Of a stretch of DNA of 64,000 nucleotides, positions 44,088 to 51,463 are shown one piece after another. The position numbers were made by a program, and so were the translations under genes. The DNA is from JACDBE01 sp963714055 (GTDB lineage Bacteria > Actinomycetota > Acidimicrobiia > Spongiisociales > UBA5794), in the NCBI GenBank assembly GCA_963714055.1, contig OY970227.1:3038001-3102000 (forward strand). Direction: 5' to 3'. Position 1 is the stretch's first letter. Each line of letters starts with the position of its first letter. The notes under the pieces are model-generated. The model did no database searches. It worked only from the letters and a program-made list of their open reading frames with translations, and was not told the DNA's origin.

Positions 44088-45279
44088 CTATGCGGCGGTG
44101 GCGATGGTCGCCAGGTGCGGGTAGCGGTCGCGGAGGGGTGGTCCCGTCGTCTGCCGGGGGGAGAGGAGCCGCCGGCGATGGAGCGGTGACTCCGGATCGA
44201 TGGTGTAGCCGAGTTGGTGGATGGCGACGTGGTGGTGATACCAACACAGGGAGACAAGGTTGTCGGGGTCGTGGTCGCCGCCTTGGTGTCGTTCTCGGAT
44301 GTGGTGGGGTTGGATCCGGTAGCGGCTGTGACAGCCTTCGATGGAGCATTGACCCATGTCGCGCCACAGGACGAAGCGTCTGACCGCCGGGGGTATCACG
44401 TCGGTGCGGTCGGTGTAGGCGACGGGGTGGAGCCCATCGACCGCGATGACCCGGACCTTGCCGCCGCAGAGGATCTCGGCGAGCGTGTTGGGACCGACTT
44501 TGACCCCGGACGGCAGGGTGGCACCCGTTTCGCCACCATCCTGGGTGGCGAGGCCGGCGTCGACGAAGATCTCGGCGACGGTCACCGTCCCGGGCTGTTC
44601 CGTCTGCGATTGGTGGAGTCGGTGAGGGTGTCGAGGCAGATGGCGGTGAGGGCGTCGGCGCGGCGTTGCCCTTGCCCGTTGCCTTCACCGGGCAGAAGGG
44701 GCAGCTCGGTTTCCCGTCTGTGCAACGCGGCGGCGATGACCTGCCCGTCGACTCCGGGGAGGAGTCCCCATAGTTTGTAGGCGGCGTCGTCGAGGGAGGG
44801 TTGGATCACCAGGTACCGGTGCTCGAACCGGTATTCCGTTCTTCATCTTGGGTGAATGAGCGGACCCGTTCCAGCAACCCGTAGAGGCGACCGAGTGAGA
44901 ACCCGGTGGCGGTGGCGTCACCCAACTGGCCGTCGAATACGTCGGCGGCGTGGAGCTTGACCAGCACCGCAGCCCGATCCAGGCCGCAGCGACCCGTCGG
45001 CCATCAGGGCGTCGAGCCCGGAGTCGCCGGCTCTGGCCAGCTGCCACAACCGGTTGGCGGTCTGGGAGGAGACGTCGAGGTGGGCGGATACCCAGTCGCC
45101 CATGGTGCGCATCCCGGCCCCCGCATCGACTTGGTGGCGGTCCAGCTTGCGGAGCAGTTGGACTTGGCGGGCGCGCGCCGGGTGATCTCCGTTTCGAGCT
45201 CGCGGATCTCGTCCTCCCAGGCTTCGACCCGGGCCGCAGTGGTGCGGGTACTGGTGGTGTCTGACGCTGTATCGAACAT
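44088..45279 (-). CDS. DUF222/13E12-type HNH endonuclease (four repairable frameshifts)
   Basis: Read on the minus strand, four single-base repairs (near 45175, 44990, 44830 and 44600) give one ~395-residue protein: MFDTASDTTSTRTT and a coiled EIRELETEITR start, MRTMGDWVSAHLDVSSQTANRLWQLA, VKLHAADVFDGQLGDATATGFS, VIQPSLDDAAYKLWGLLPGVDG (DUF222), then the HNH nuclease GQCSIEGCHSRYRIQPHHI and HDPDNLVSLCWYHHHVAIHQ. Such genes are multicopy in actinobacteria and several in M. tuberculosis belong to the LexA regulon. The start ATG lies inside a LexA box, with TATAAC 6 nt upstream. It could be a decayed copy, but repairability argues for sequence error. Confidence 0.75.
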
Positions 45280-45286
45280 ACGTTCG
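45273..45286. promoter_or_regulatory. LexA (SOS) box overlapping the DUF222/HNH start
   Basis: CGAACATACGTTCG fits the actinobacterial LexA consensus CGAACRNRYGTTCG. On the minus strand it covers the start ATG (45277-45279) and abuts the -10 TATAAC (45286-45291). LexA bound here would block transcription start. Confidence 0.75.
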
Positions 45287-45402
45287 TTATACCACGGCAC
45301 TGAGACAGAAACCACCCTTCCGATCCGCAGACGAGGAATCGTGTCTCCGAAATCTGTCAGACGTTGCCACCAGGTTCCGGGCTGTCGAGATCAGGAGTAA
45401 CG
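45287..45402. other. intergenic stretch with no gene seen
   Basis: The spacer between the DUF222 gene and a possible small ORF. It contains the minus-strand promoter boxes at its left end and otherwise a lower-GC sequence in which I see no RNA gene, repeat or terminator. Confidence 0.5.
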
Positions 45403-45522
45403 GTGGCGACGTTGGAGGAGTTGGGACCCAAGGTCGGCGAGCGGCTGCGGGCCGCCCTCGACGCAATGCGCTTCGACGAGCCCGGAGTCCAAGGGAGCGC
45501 CGTCGAGTCGACTCCGGTCTGA
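45403..45522 (+). CDS. possible 39-residue small protein
   Basis: GTG at 45403 with an AGGAG (45393-45397) 5 nt upstream encodes VATLEELGPKVGERLRAALD and continues to QGSAVESTPV before TGA 45520. It looks helical and uses GC-rich third positions like real genes nearby, and it sits just upstream of the rpsO promoter. No family is recognised, and chance is not excluded at this size. Confidence 0.35.
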   Translation: MATLEELGPKVGERLRAALDAMRFDEPGVQGSAVESTPV

Positions 45523-45555
45523 GCGAGCGACGACCCCTGCCTCCCGGTGCCAAGG

Positions 45556-45584
45556 TTGGCGAAGCGGCCTGGGGCGGCTACAAT
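45556..45584 (+). promoter_or_regulatory. rpsO promoter
   Basis: TTGGCG (45556-45561), a 17-nt spacer and TACAAT (45579-45584), about 80 nt before rpsO. The -10 region GGCTACAATC matches that before rpsB. Confidence 0.65.
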
Positions 45585-45666
45585 CACCGCTCGGACGTTC
45601 GTCCGCCGCATCTCCGCGTGAGAGGCCAAGGCGCCGCAGCGCGACACCGAAGCCCCCGGGCCGGAC

Positions 45667-45951
45667 ATGCCCCCTGTCGTGAAGGACACGCAGTTGAAGG
45701 ACAAGCAGACCACCATCGAAGAGTTCGGCTCGCACACCACAGACACCGGTTCGCCGGAGGTCCAGGTGGCCCTGCTGACCGAGCGCATCAACCACCTCAC
45801 CGAGCACCTGCGGTCGAACCAGAAGGATCACCACAGCCGGCGAGGACTGCTGATGATGGTCGGCAAGCGGCGGCGTCTGCTCGGCTACCTGCGTAACCAG
45901 GATGTCGAGCGTTACCGCTCCCTCATCGCCAGGCTGGGCCTGCGCCGCTGA
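45667..45951 (+). CDS. rpsO: 30S ribosomal protein uS15
   Basis: A 94-residue uS15 that binds the 16S central domain: IEEFGSHTTDTGSPEVQVALLTERINHLTEHLRSNQKDHHSRRGLLMMVGKRRRLLGYLRNQDVERY. The exact start is uncertain: ATG 45667, GTG 45679 and TTG 45694 are all in frame, and AAGGA at 45683-45687 would best serve the TTG. Followed by pnp, the classical pair. Confidence 0.95.
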   Translation: MPPVVKDTQLKDKQTTIEEFGSHTTDTGSPEVQVALLTERINHLTEHLRSNQKDHHSRRGLLMMVGKRRRLLGYLRNQDVERYRSLIARLGLRR

Positions 45952-46035
45952 GGGTGCCACCGGTGGGACGATCGTCGTCCCGCCACACCGGAGATGCCTC
46001 CTCAGTAGGCATCCGAATGGAGCAGGGGACACCCA

Positions 46036-46093
46036 CCAGTTGTCAGTGGCGGGCGCTCTCTCCCTTGCGAGAGCTCCCACCACTGCCAATTGG
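46036..46093 (+). promoter_or_regulatory. long hairpin in the pnp leader
   Basis: Left arm 46036-46053 (CCAGTTGTCAGTGGCGGG) pairs with 46076-46093 (CCCACCACTGCCAATTGG), 15 of 18 plus a G-U pair, and continues as GCTCTC/GAGAGC around an 8-nt loop. It resembles the RNase III-cleaved leader stem through which E. coli PNPase autoregulates. Confidence 0.6.
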
Positions 46094-46127
46094 TCCGTGT
46101 CTCCTCTGACAACCAAGGAGAACACGC

Positions 46128-48566
46128 GTGGCAGAGACCACCGTTCGTGACCGGGTGGGCGACAAGGAAGTCGTCTTCTCGGCGGGCAAGCTCGCCCAAC
46201 TCGCCGATGGGGCCGTTGTGGCCACCATCGGCAACACCCAAGTCATCGTCACCGCCACCGCCAGCCGGTCGGTGCGCGAGGGCCAGGACTTCTTCCCGCT
46301 CACCGTCGACGTCGAGGAGCGGATGTATTCCGTGGGCCGGATCCCCGGCTCGTTCTTCCGTCGTGAAGGCCGGGCCACCGAGAAGGCGACGCTGACCGCT
46401 CGCCTCATCGACCGCCCGCTTCGCCCGTCGTTCGACGACACGTACCGCTGCGAGACCCACGTGGTCGCCACGATCCTGGCCGCCGACCTGGTCAACCCGT
46501 ACGACGTCCCCGCCCTCAACGCGGCGTCGGCGGCGCTCACCGTGAGCGCCATCCCGTTCCTCGGCCCCATCGGCGCGGTCAGGCTGGCGCTGCGTGACGG
46601 CGAGTGGATCGCCTTCCCGACCTTCGAGGAGATGGACGAGTCGGTGTTCGAGATCGTCGTCGCCGGGAAGCGCAACGACACCGGAGACGTCGACATCGCC
46701 ATGGTCGAGGCCGGAGCCACCGAGCACGGCTACCGGCTCTTCCAGGACGGCGCCCCCGCCAGCGACGAGGAGACCGTCGCCCGCGGCCTCGAGGAGGCCA
46801 AGGGCCACATCGGCACCATCATCGACCTTCAGCTCGAGCTGCGCCGTCAGCTCGGCGAGCCGGAGCCGGTGGAGTGGCCGGTGGTCGAGGACTACTCGGC
46901 CGAGGTGTACGAGCAGGTCGCCGCAGCCGCCCGGCCCAAGCTCGAGGCGATGGGCACCATCTCCGACAAGACCCAACGCCTGAACACCGAGAAGCGGATC
47001 GCCGAGGAGGTGATGGCCGAGCTCGCCCTCCCCGAGGACGACCCGGCACTGGCCTCCGCCGCCAAGCGAGCCTTCCGGTCGATCCAGAAGAGCGTGATGC
47101 GCGACCGGGTGGTGCGCGACGGCGTCCGGCTCGACGGCCGCGGCCTCACCGACATCCGGCCGCTGCATGTCGAAGTGGGGGTGCTTCCCGAGGTCCACGG
47201 ATCCGGGTTGTTCCAGCGGGGCGAGACCCAGGTGCTCAACGTGACCACGCTGGGCATGACCAAGATGGAGCAGATGCTCGACACCATCTCGGTCGAGGAG
47301 AAGAAGCGCTACATGCACCACTACAACATGGCGCCGTTCGCCACCGGCGAAACCGGCTTCATGCGTGGTCCCAAGCGGCGTGAGATCGGGCACGGCGCGC
47401 TGGCTGAGCGGGCACTGCTCCCGGTGATCCCGCCCGTGGACGACTTCCCGTACGCCTTCCGCCTCGTCTCCGAGGTGCTGATGTCGAACGGGTCGTCGTC
47501 GATGGCCTCGGTGTGCGGCTCGTCGTTGTCGTTGATGGACGCCGGGGTGCCGATCGCCGCCCCGGTGGCCGGCATCGCCATGGGCCTGATCGCCCACGAG
47601 GGCCAGTTCGTCACGCTCACCGACATCCTCGGCGCCGAGGACGCCCTCGGCGACATGGACTTCAAGGTGGCGGGGACGCACGACATGATCACCGCCCTCC
47701 AGCTCGACACCAAGATCGAGTCGCTGCCGGCGGACGTGCTCATCAAGGCGATGCACCAGGCACGCGATGCCCGCCTGTTCATCCTCGGGGCCATGGCCGA
47801 GGTCATCGCCGAGCCACGACCTGAGCTGGCCCCGAACGCCCCGAAGATCGAGTCGATCCAGATCCCCCGTGACCGGATCGGCGAGGTGATCGGGCCCAAG
47901 GGCAAGGTCATCCGCGAGCTCGAGGAGGAGACCGGCGCCACCATCGAGATCGACGACGACGGCACCGTCCGGGTGGGTGCGGTCGACACCGCCTCGATGC
48001 AGCTCGCCAAGGAGCGCATCCTGGCCATCGGGTTCCCACCGGAGGCGAACGTCGGCGAGACCTACCAGGGCGAGGTGGTGAACATCACCAAGTTCGGCGC
48101 TTTCGTCAACATCCTGCCGGGTCGCGACGGCCTGTTGCACATCTCGAAGATGGGTGGCGGTCGCCGCATCGCCCAGGTCGAGGACGTTCTCGCCCTCGGC
48201 GACGACGTCCAGGTGGTGGTGCGCGAGATCGACGACCGGGGCAAGGTCAGCCTCGACCTCGCCGACGGGGTCGAGCTCGAGCTCAAGCCCGGCGCCAAGC
48301 TGCTCGAGCCCGGCGACAGCGGCGGTGGCTACGGCGACCGTGGCCGCGACGGCGGGCGCGACCGTGGTGGTCGCGACCGTGACCGCGGCCGGGACCGCGG
48401 CAGCCGCGACGGCGGACGAGGTCGCGAGCGTCGCACGGACGATCGGACGTCGGGCAACCGGCACACTGACGAGGCTCGCACCGAGCCCCGCAGCGCCGAG
48501 CCGGCCGCGTCGTCGGGGTCACGCACCGTGGTGTCCTTCGAGGACGACTTCGAGACCGGCTTCTAG
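46128..48566 (+). CDS. pnp: polyribonucleotide nucleotidyltransferase (PNPase)
   Basis: Phosphorolytic 3'-5' exoribonuclease, 812 residues. Two RNase PH domains (FFPLTVDVEERMYSVGRIPGSFFRREGR; FQRGETQVLNVTTLG, MAPFATGETGFMRGPKRREIGHGALAERAL, SNGSSSMASVCGSSLSLMDAGVP), then KH (RIGEVIGPKGKVIRELEEETGATIEI) and S1 (GEVVNITKFGAFVNILPGRDGLLHIS). The C-terminus is an RG/RD-rich RNA-binding tail (DRGRDGGRDRGGRDRDRGRD). GTG at 46128 with AAGGAG 8 nt upstream. Confidence 0.97.
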   Translation: MAETTVRDRVGDKEVVFSAGKLAQLADGAVVATIGNTQVIVTATASRSVREGQDFFPLTVDVEERMYSVGRIPGSFFRREGRATEKATLTARLIDRPLRPSFDDTYRCETHVVATILAADLVNPYDVPALNAASAALTVSAIPFLGPIGAVRLALRDGEWIAFPTFEEMDESVFEIVVAGKRNDTGDVDIAMVEAGATEHGYRLFQDGAPASDEETVARGLEEAKGHIGTIIDLQLELRRQLGEPEPVEWPVVEDYSAEVYEQVAAAARPKLEAMGTISDKTQRLNTEKRIAEEVMAELALPEDDPALASAAKRAFRSIQKSVMRDRVVRDGVRLDGRGLTDIRPLHVEVGVLPEVHGSGLFQRGETQVLNVTTLGMTKMEQMLDTISVEEKKRYMHHYNMAPFATGETGFMRGPKRREIGHGALAERALLPVIPPVDDFPYAFRLVSEVLMSNGSSSMASVCGSSLSLMDAGVPIAAPVAGIAMGLIAHEGQFVTLTDILGAEDALGDMDFKVAGTHDMITALQLDTKIESLPADVLIKAMHQARDARLFILGAMAEVIAEPRPELAPNAPKIESIQIPRDRIGEVIGPKGKVIRELEEETGATIEIDDDGTVRVGAVDTASMQLAKERILAIGFPPEANVGETYQGEVVNITKFGAFVNILPGRDGLLHISKMGGGRRIAQVEDVLALGDDVQVVVREIDDRGKVSLDLADGVELELKPGAKLLEPGDSGGGYGDRGRDGGRDRGGRDRDRGRDRGSRDGGRGRERRTDDRTSGNRHTDEARTEPRSAEPAASSGSRTVVSFEDDFETGF

Positions 48567-48587
48567 GAGCGACTCGTTCGACGTGTG

Positions 48588-48616
48588 AAGGGCCCTCCCG
48601 AGACGGGAGGGCCCTT
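48588..48616 (+). terminator. Rho-independent-like terminator of pnp
   Basis: A perfect 13-bp stem, AAGGGCCCTCCCG against CGGGAGGGCCCTT, with an AGA loop, 22 nt after the pnp stop and followed by CGTTGTCTCCTT. The U-tract is weak. Confidence 0.75.
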
Positions 48617-48628
48617 CGTTGTCTCCTT

Positions 48629-48702
48629 GCTCCTCCCCCTCCGGGCAGGAGTGGCTGCAGCTCCGGCCGAAGGCCTTCACCGCAGACGAGGAGGGGTCCG
48701 AC
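48629..48702 (+). repeat. dispersed intergenic repeat, copy B
   Basis: GCTCCTCCCCC-TCCG-GGCAGGAGTGGCTGCAG, then GGCCGAAGGCC and ACCGCAGACGAGGAGGGGTC. Same order of blocks as copy A at 30.7 kb. It lies between pnp and the dodecin gene. Confidence 0.75.
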
Positions 48703-48762
48703 GCAGTCCGCCGTGTATTTGGTGCTGCGAGGGGTGCATGGGGGGCGGCGCCCACGTGTGTG

Positions 48763-48969
48763 TCAGTCCTCGAGGACGAACGTCAGCTTCATGTCGACCC
48801 GAAAGTGCTTGATGGTGCCGTCCTCGGCGAGCTCCACCTTGTGCTCGGAGATCCATGCCCCTCTGACATTGTCCACGGTCTTCTGCGCCTTGGCCAGGCC
48901 CTTGCGGATGGCGTCTTCGAAGGACCCGGGGGAAGTCGACGTGATCTCGATGACCTTGGCAACAGACAC
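48763..48969 (-). CDS. dodecin (flavin-binding/storage protein)
   Basis: A 68-residue dodecin, which assembles as a hollow dodecamer that stores riboflavin/FMN. Recognised by SVAKVIEITSTSPGSFEDAIRKGLAKAQKTVDNVRGAWISEHKVELAEDG and FRVDMKLTFVLED. GTG at 48969 is chosen over the much longer reading from 49176: an AAAGGAG site lies 7 nt upstream, and the family starts at this point. Confidence 0.9.
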   Translation of the reverse strand: MSVAKVIEITSTSPGSFEDAIRKGLAKAQKTVDNVRGAWISEHKVELAEDGTIKHFRVDMKLTFVLED

Positions 48970-49020
48970 GAAGGAGCTCCTTTCGACATGCTCTTCCTTG
49001 CGCAGCGTACCTATGGCATC

Positions 49021-49052
49021 CCCGGCTCGCTGCGCTCGCCTCCTCCCGCAGA
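49021..49052. repeat. 32-nt exact repeat (second copy of 288-319)
   Basis: Identical to 288-319, with core CGGCTCGCTGCGCTCGCC and end CCTCCTCCCGCAGA. Immediately followed by copy C of the dispersed hairpin repeat, so the two may form one composite element. Confidence 0.8.
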
Positions 49053-49056
49053 GTTC

Positions 49057-49130
49057 CTTTCCCCCTCTGGGGGAAGGTGGCTGTAGCGCGACGCCGAAGG
49101 CGGGCACCGCAGACGGAACGGGGGTCATGG
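49057..49130 (+). repeat. dispersed intergenic repeat, copy C
   Basis: CTTTCCCCC-TCTG-GGGGAAGGTGGCTGTAG, then GCGACGCCGAAGGCG and ACCGCAGACGGAACGGGGGTC. It is the most diverged of the four copies and lies between dodecin and imuA'. Confidence 0.65.
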
Positions 49131-49176
49131 CCCGGCCGGATCTCTCGTCCAGGTTCCACTTCAAGTCCCTTGCCAA

Positions 49177-49192
49177 TCGAACATGTGTTCGA
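49177..49192. promoter_or_regulatory. LexA (SOS) box upstream of imuA'-imuB
   Basis: TCGAACATGTGTTCGA is a perfect 16-nt palindrome and a full match to the actinobacterial LexA consensus. It lies 10 nt before the first possible start codon of imuA', next to a TAGGGT (49194-49199). SOS control of this cassette is well known in actinobacteria. Confidence 0.92.
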
Positions 49193-49202
49193 CTAGGGTG
49201 TG

Positions 49203-49907
49203 ATGCCCGACAGACGGGTGGAAGCGGTGTCAGGCACCATGGCGGCGACCAGAGCGGTGACCCCCTCCATGACCGGCGCGGGGTCGCTCGGGTCGCCCAC
49301 CTGGCCGGGCGAGGTCACTTCGCTGGTCCCGGGGTCCGGGCAGGTGGTGGGGTTGCGGGGCGTAGCCGGCATGGGGCTCACCCGGCTGGGGCTGTCGCTG
49401 GTGGCCGGCGCCGCTCCCTCGGGGATGATCGCCTGCGTCGACGTGCGGGGCTGGCTGTGCCCGGCGGCGGCCTGGGAGGTGGGGATCGACCTCGACCGCC
49501 TGGTGGTGGTGCGCTGCGACGACCCGGTCACCTGGAGCCGGGTGGTTGCCGGGCTGCTCGACGGGATGGGTGCCGTCTACGCCGAGGTGCCCCGCCGGGT
49601 GCCGGATGCCCCGCTGCGCACCCTGGCCGGGACGGTGCGGCGACGGGGCACCCCGCTGGTGCTCAACCCGCTGTCCGGGGAATTGCCCGGCGGGGTGGCC
49701 CAACTCACGTTGGAGGGGCGCCGGGTGGCCTGGGAGGGGACCGAGGCGGGTCATGGCCGCTTGGCACGCCGGCGGTTGATGCTGGAGGCTTCGGGGAAGG
49801 CGGTCAGGGGGATGACCCGGATCATCGAGATGGAGGACCATGGAGCGGACGCTCTGCGTGTGGTACCCGGACTGGGCGCTGCGCCGGCCCGACACGCCGC
49901 CGGGTGA
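49203..49907 (+). CDS. imuA': ImuA'-like RecA-fold mutasome protein
   Basis: About 234 residues weakly resembling RecA without a usable P-loop: VTSLVPGSGQVVGLRGVAGMGLTRLGLSL, ACVDVRGWLCPAAAWEVGID and ARRRLMLEASG. With a LexA box upstream and imuB downstream, it fits the ImuA' accessory factor of the translesion mutasome. Starts at 49200, 49203, 49218, 49227 and 49239 are all in frame; if TAGGGT is the -10, a downstream one is likely. The frame overlaps imuB by 68 nt, longer than usual. Confidence 0.75.
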   Translation: MPDRRVEAVSGTMAATRAVTPSMTGAGSLGSPTWPGEVTSLVPGSGQVVGLRGVAGMGLTRLGLSLVAGAAPSGMIACVDVRGWLCPAAAWEVGIDLDRLVVVRCDDPVTWSRVVAGLLDGMGAVYAEVPRRVPDAPLRTLAGTVRRRGTPLVLNPLSGELPGGVAQLTLEGRRVAWEGTEAGHGRLARRRLMLEASGKAVRGMTRIIEMEDHGADALRVVPGLGAAPARHAAG

Positions 49908-51321
49908 GCCCGCCCAGGCGATCGGCTCCGACCACCGGGTGGTGGCGGTCAACCGGGAGGCTGCCCTCGGCGGGGTGACCGTTGGGATGCGTCGCCGTCA
50001 GGCCGAGGCCCTGTGCCCGGCCGTCCGTACCCTGGTGAGCGATCCCACCGACGAGGCGATCAGGTTCGAGCCGGTGGTGCGGGCGATCGAGGGCCTGATC
50101 CCCAGGGTCGAGGTGGTGCAACCCGGGCTGCTGCTGGCGCCGGTCACCGGGGCGGTCCGCTACTACGGCGACGAGTGGTCGATGGTGGCCGGGGTGGTCG
50201 AGGCCATCGAGGCGGTGACCGGGCCTGGCCACCGGATCGGTCTCGCCGCCGGCCCCTTCGCCGCCCGTTGCGCCGCCGAGATGGCGGTCGGGGAGCCGCT
50301 GGTGGTCGAGGACGACCACGACTTCCTCCGCTCGCTCGACGTGGCATCGCTGGGTCGGGAGGAACTGGCCGCCACCTTCCGCTGGCTGGGGATCACCACC
50401 CTGGGTCAGCTCGCCGACCTGCCTCGCCAGGCGATGGTGTCGCGTTTCGGCGCCGAGGGGCTGGACGCGCACCGATTGGCCCGGGGTGAGGATCGACCTC
50501 CGCGGCCCAGGCAGGTCCCGGTCGACCTCGGGGTCGAGGAGGTGTTCGACCCTCCGATCGACAACCTCGACCGGGCGGCCTTCGCCGGCAGGGCACTGGC
50601 CCACCGGCTGCTGGCCGGGGCCGGCCGCCAGGGGTCGACCCCGTTCCGGGTCGACGTCGAGGCGGAGTCCGCCGCCGGTGTCATCCGATCGCGTGTCTGG
50701 CGCAGCCCGGACCCGTTCGATGAGGCGTCGTTGAGCGACCGGGTGCGCTGGCAGCTGGCCGCCTGGCTCGACGAGACCAGAAGGGGTGACGGGCCGGGTA
50801 TCGAGGGTGGAGTGGTGCGACTGCGGTTGACCCCGGCCGACCTCTCCGACGAAGGGCGCCAGCTCGCCCTCGACGAGGACGCCGGGCGCGACGCCCACTC
50901 CCGGCGCACCCTGGTGCAGACCCAGGCGCTGGTGGGCCAGGACCGGGTACGGGTTGCCCGTCCCCAGGGCGGGCGGGACCCGGGCGACCGGGTGTCGTGG
51001 GCACGCTGGGACGACCCGCCCGCCTCCCCGGTCCGTGACCCCGCAGATCCGTGGCCAGGGGCGATCCCGGCACCGTCGCCCGCCCTGGTCCCCGACACCG
51101 CTACCCGTCTGGTGGTCGAGTGGGACGGGGGGATGCCGGAACGGGTCCGGCTGGGCAGTCGCTGGGAACCGGTGCTGTCATGGGCCGGCCCGTGGCGCCG
51201 GACCGGTCGTTGGTGGAGCGGCGAGCCCCCTGCCGACCGCTACCAGATCGTCACCTCGGCCGGGGCCTTCCTCTGCGAGGTGAGGGACGGGACCACCTAC
51301 CTCACCGGCATCTACGACTGA
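49840..51321 (+). CDS. imuB: ImuB, catalytically inactive Y-family polymerase homologue
   Basis: The hub of the ImuA'-ImuB-DnaE2 translesion mutasome. Of 493 residues: TLCVWYPDWALRRPD, VVAVNREAALGGVTVGMRRRQAEALCP, a palm-like segment TGAVRYYGDEWSM, helix-hairpin-helix LGITTLGQLADLPRQAMVSRFG, and a C-terminal PVRDPADPWPGAIPAPSPAL region where a beta-clamp motif usually occurs. The second palm aspartates of active Y-family enzymes are not evident. dnaE2 does not follow; it must lie elsewhere if present. Confidence 0.88.
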   Translation: MERTLCVWYPDWALRRPDTPPGEPAQAIGSDHRVVAVNREAALGGVTVGMRRRQAEALCPAVRTLVSDPTDEAIRFEPVVRAIEGLIPRVEVVQPGLLLAPVTGAVRYYGDEWSMVAGVVEAIEAVTGPGHRIGLAAGPFAARCAAEMAVGEPLVVEDDHDFLRSLDVASLGREELAATFRWLGITTLGQLADLPRQAMVSRFGAEGLDAHRLARGEDRPPRPRQVPVDLGVEEVFDPPIDNLDRAAFAGRALAHRLLAGAGRQGSTPFRVDVEAESAAGVIRSRVWRSPDPFDEASLSDRVRWQLAAWLDETRRGDGPGIEGGVVRLRLTPADLSDEGRQLALDEDAGRDAHSRRTLVQTQALVGQDRVRVARPQGGRDPGDRVSWARWDDPPASPVRDPADPWPGAIPAPSPALVPDTATRLVVEWDGGMPERVRLGSRWEPVLSWAGPWRRTGRWWSGEPPADRYQIVTSAGAFLCEVRDGTTYLTGIYD

Positions 51322-51331
51322 TGTCACGGTC

Positions 51332-51413
51332 TCTCCTCCTCCCTCGGGGAGGAGTGGCCGCAAGACGGGTCGACGGCCAAGCGGCGGACGAGAGGGGGAG
51401 GTCGGCGACCTCG
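51332..51413 (+). repeat. dispersed intergenic repeat, copy D
   Basis: CTCCTCCTCCC-TCGG-GGAGGAGTGGCCGCAAG, a middle stem, then GGCGGACGAGAGGGGGAGGTC. Same block order as the other copies. It starts about 10 nt after the imuB stop and may serve as its terminator. Confidence 0.7.
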
Positions 51414-51463
51414 GATCGAGTCCCCTGCCCGGAAGGTGGTGCGTCCCGGGATATCCTCCCCCC

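Noticed and set aside
46002..48464. An 820-codon open frame on the minus strand
   Set aside because: Antisense shadow of pnp with Val/Leu/Asp low-complexity composition.
48763..49176. 137-codon reading of dodecin
   Set aside because: The N-terminal half translates the intergenic repeats; the dodecin fold and a ribosome site begin at 48969.
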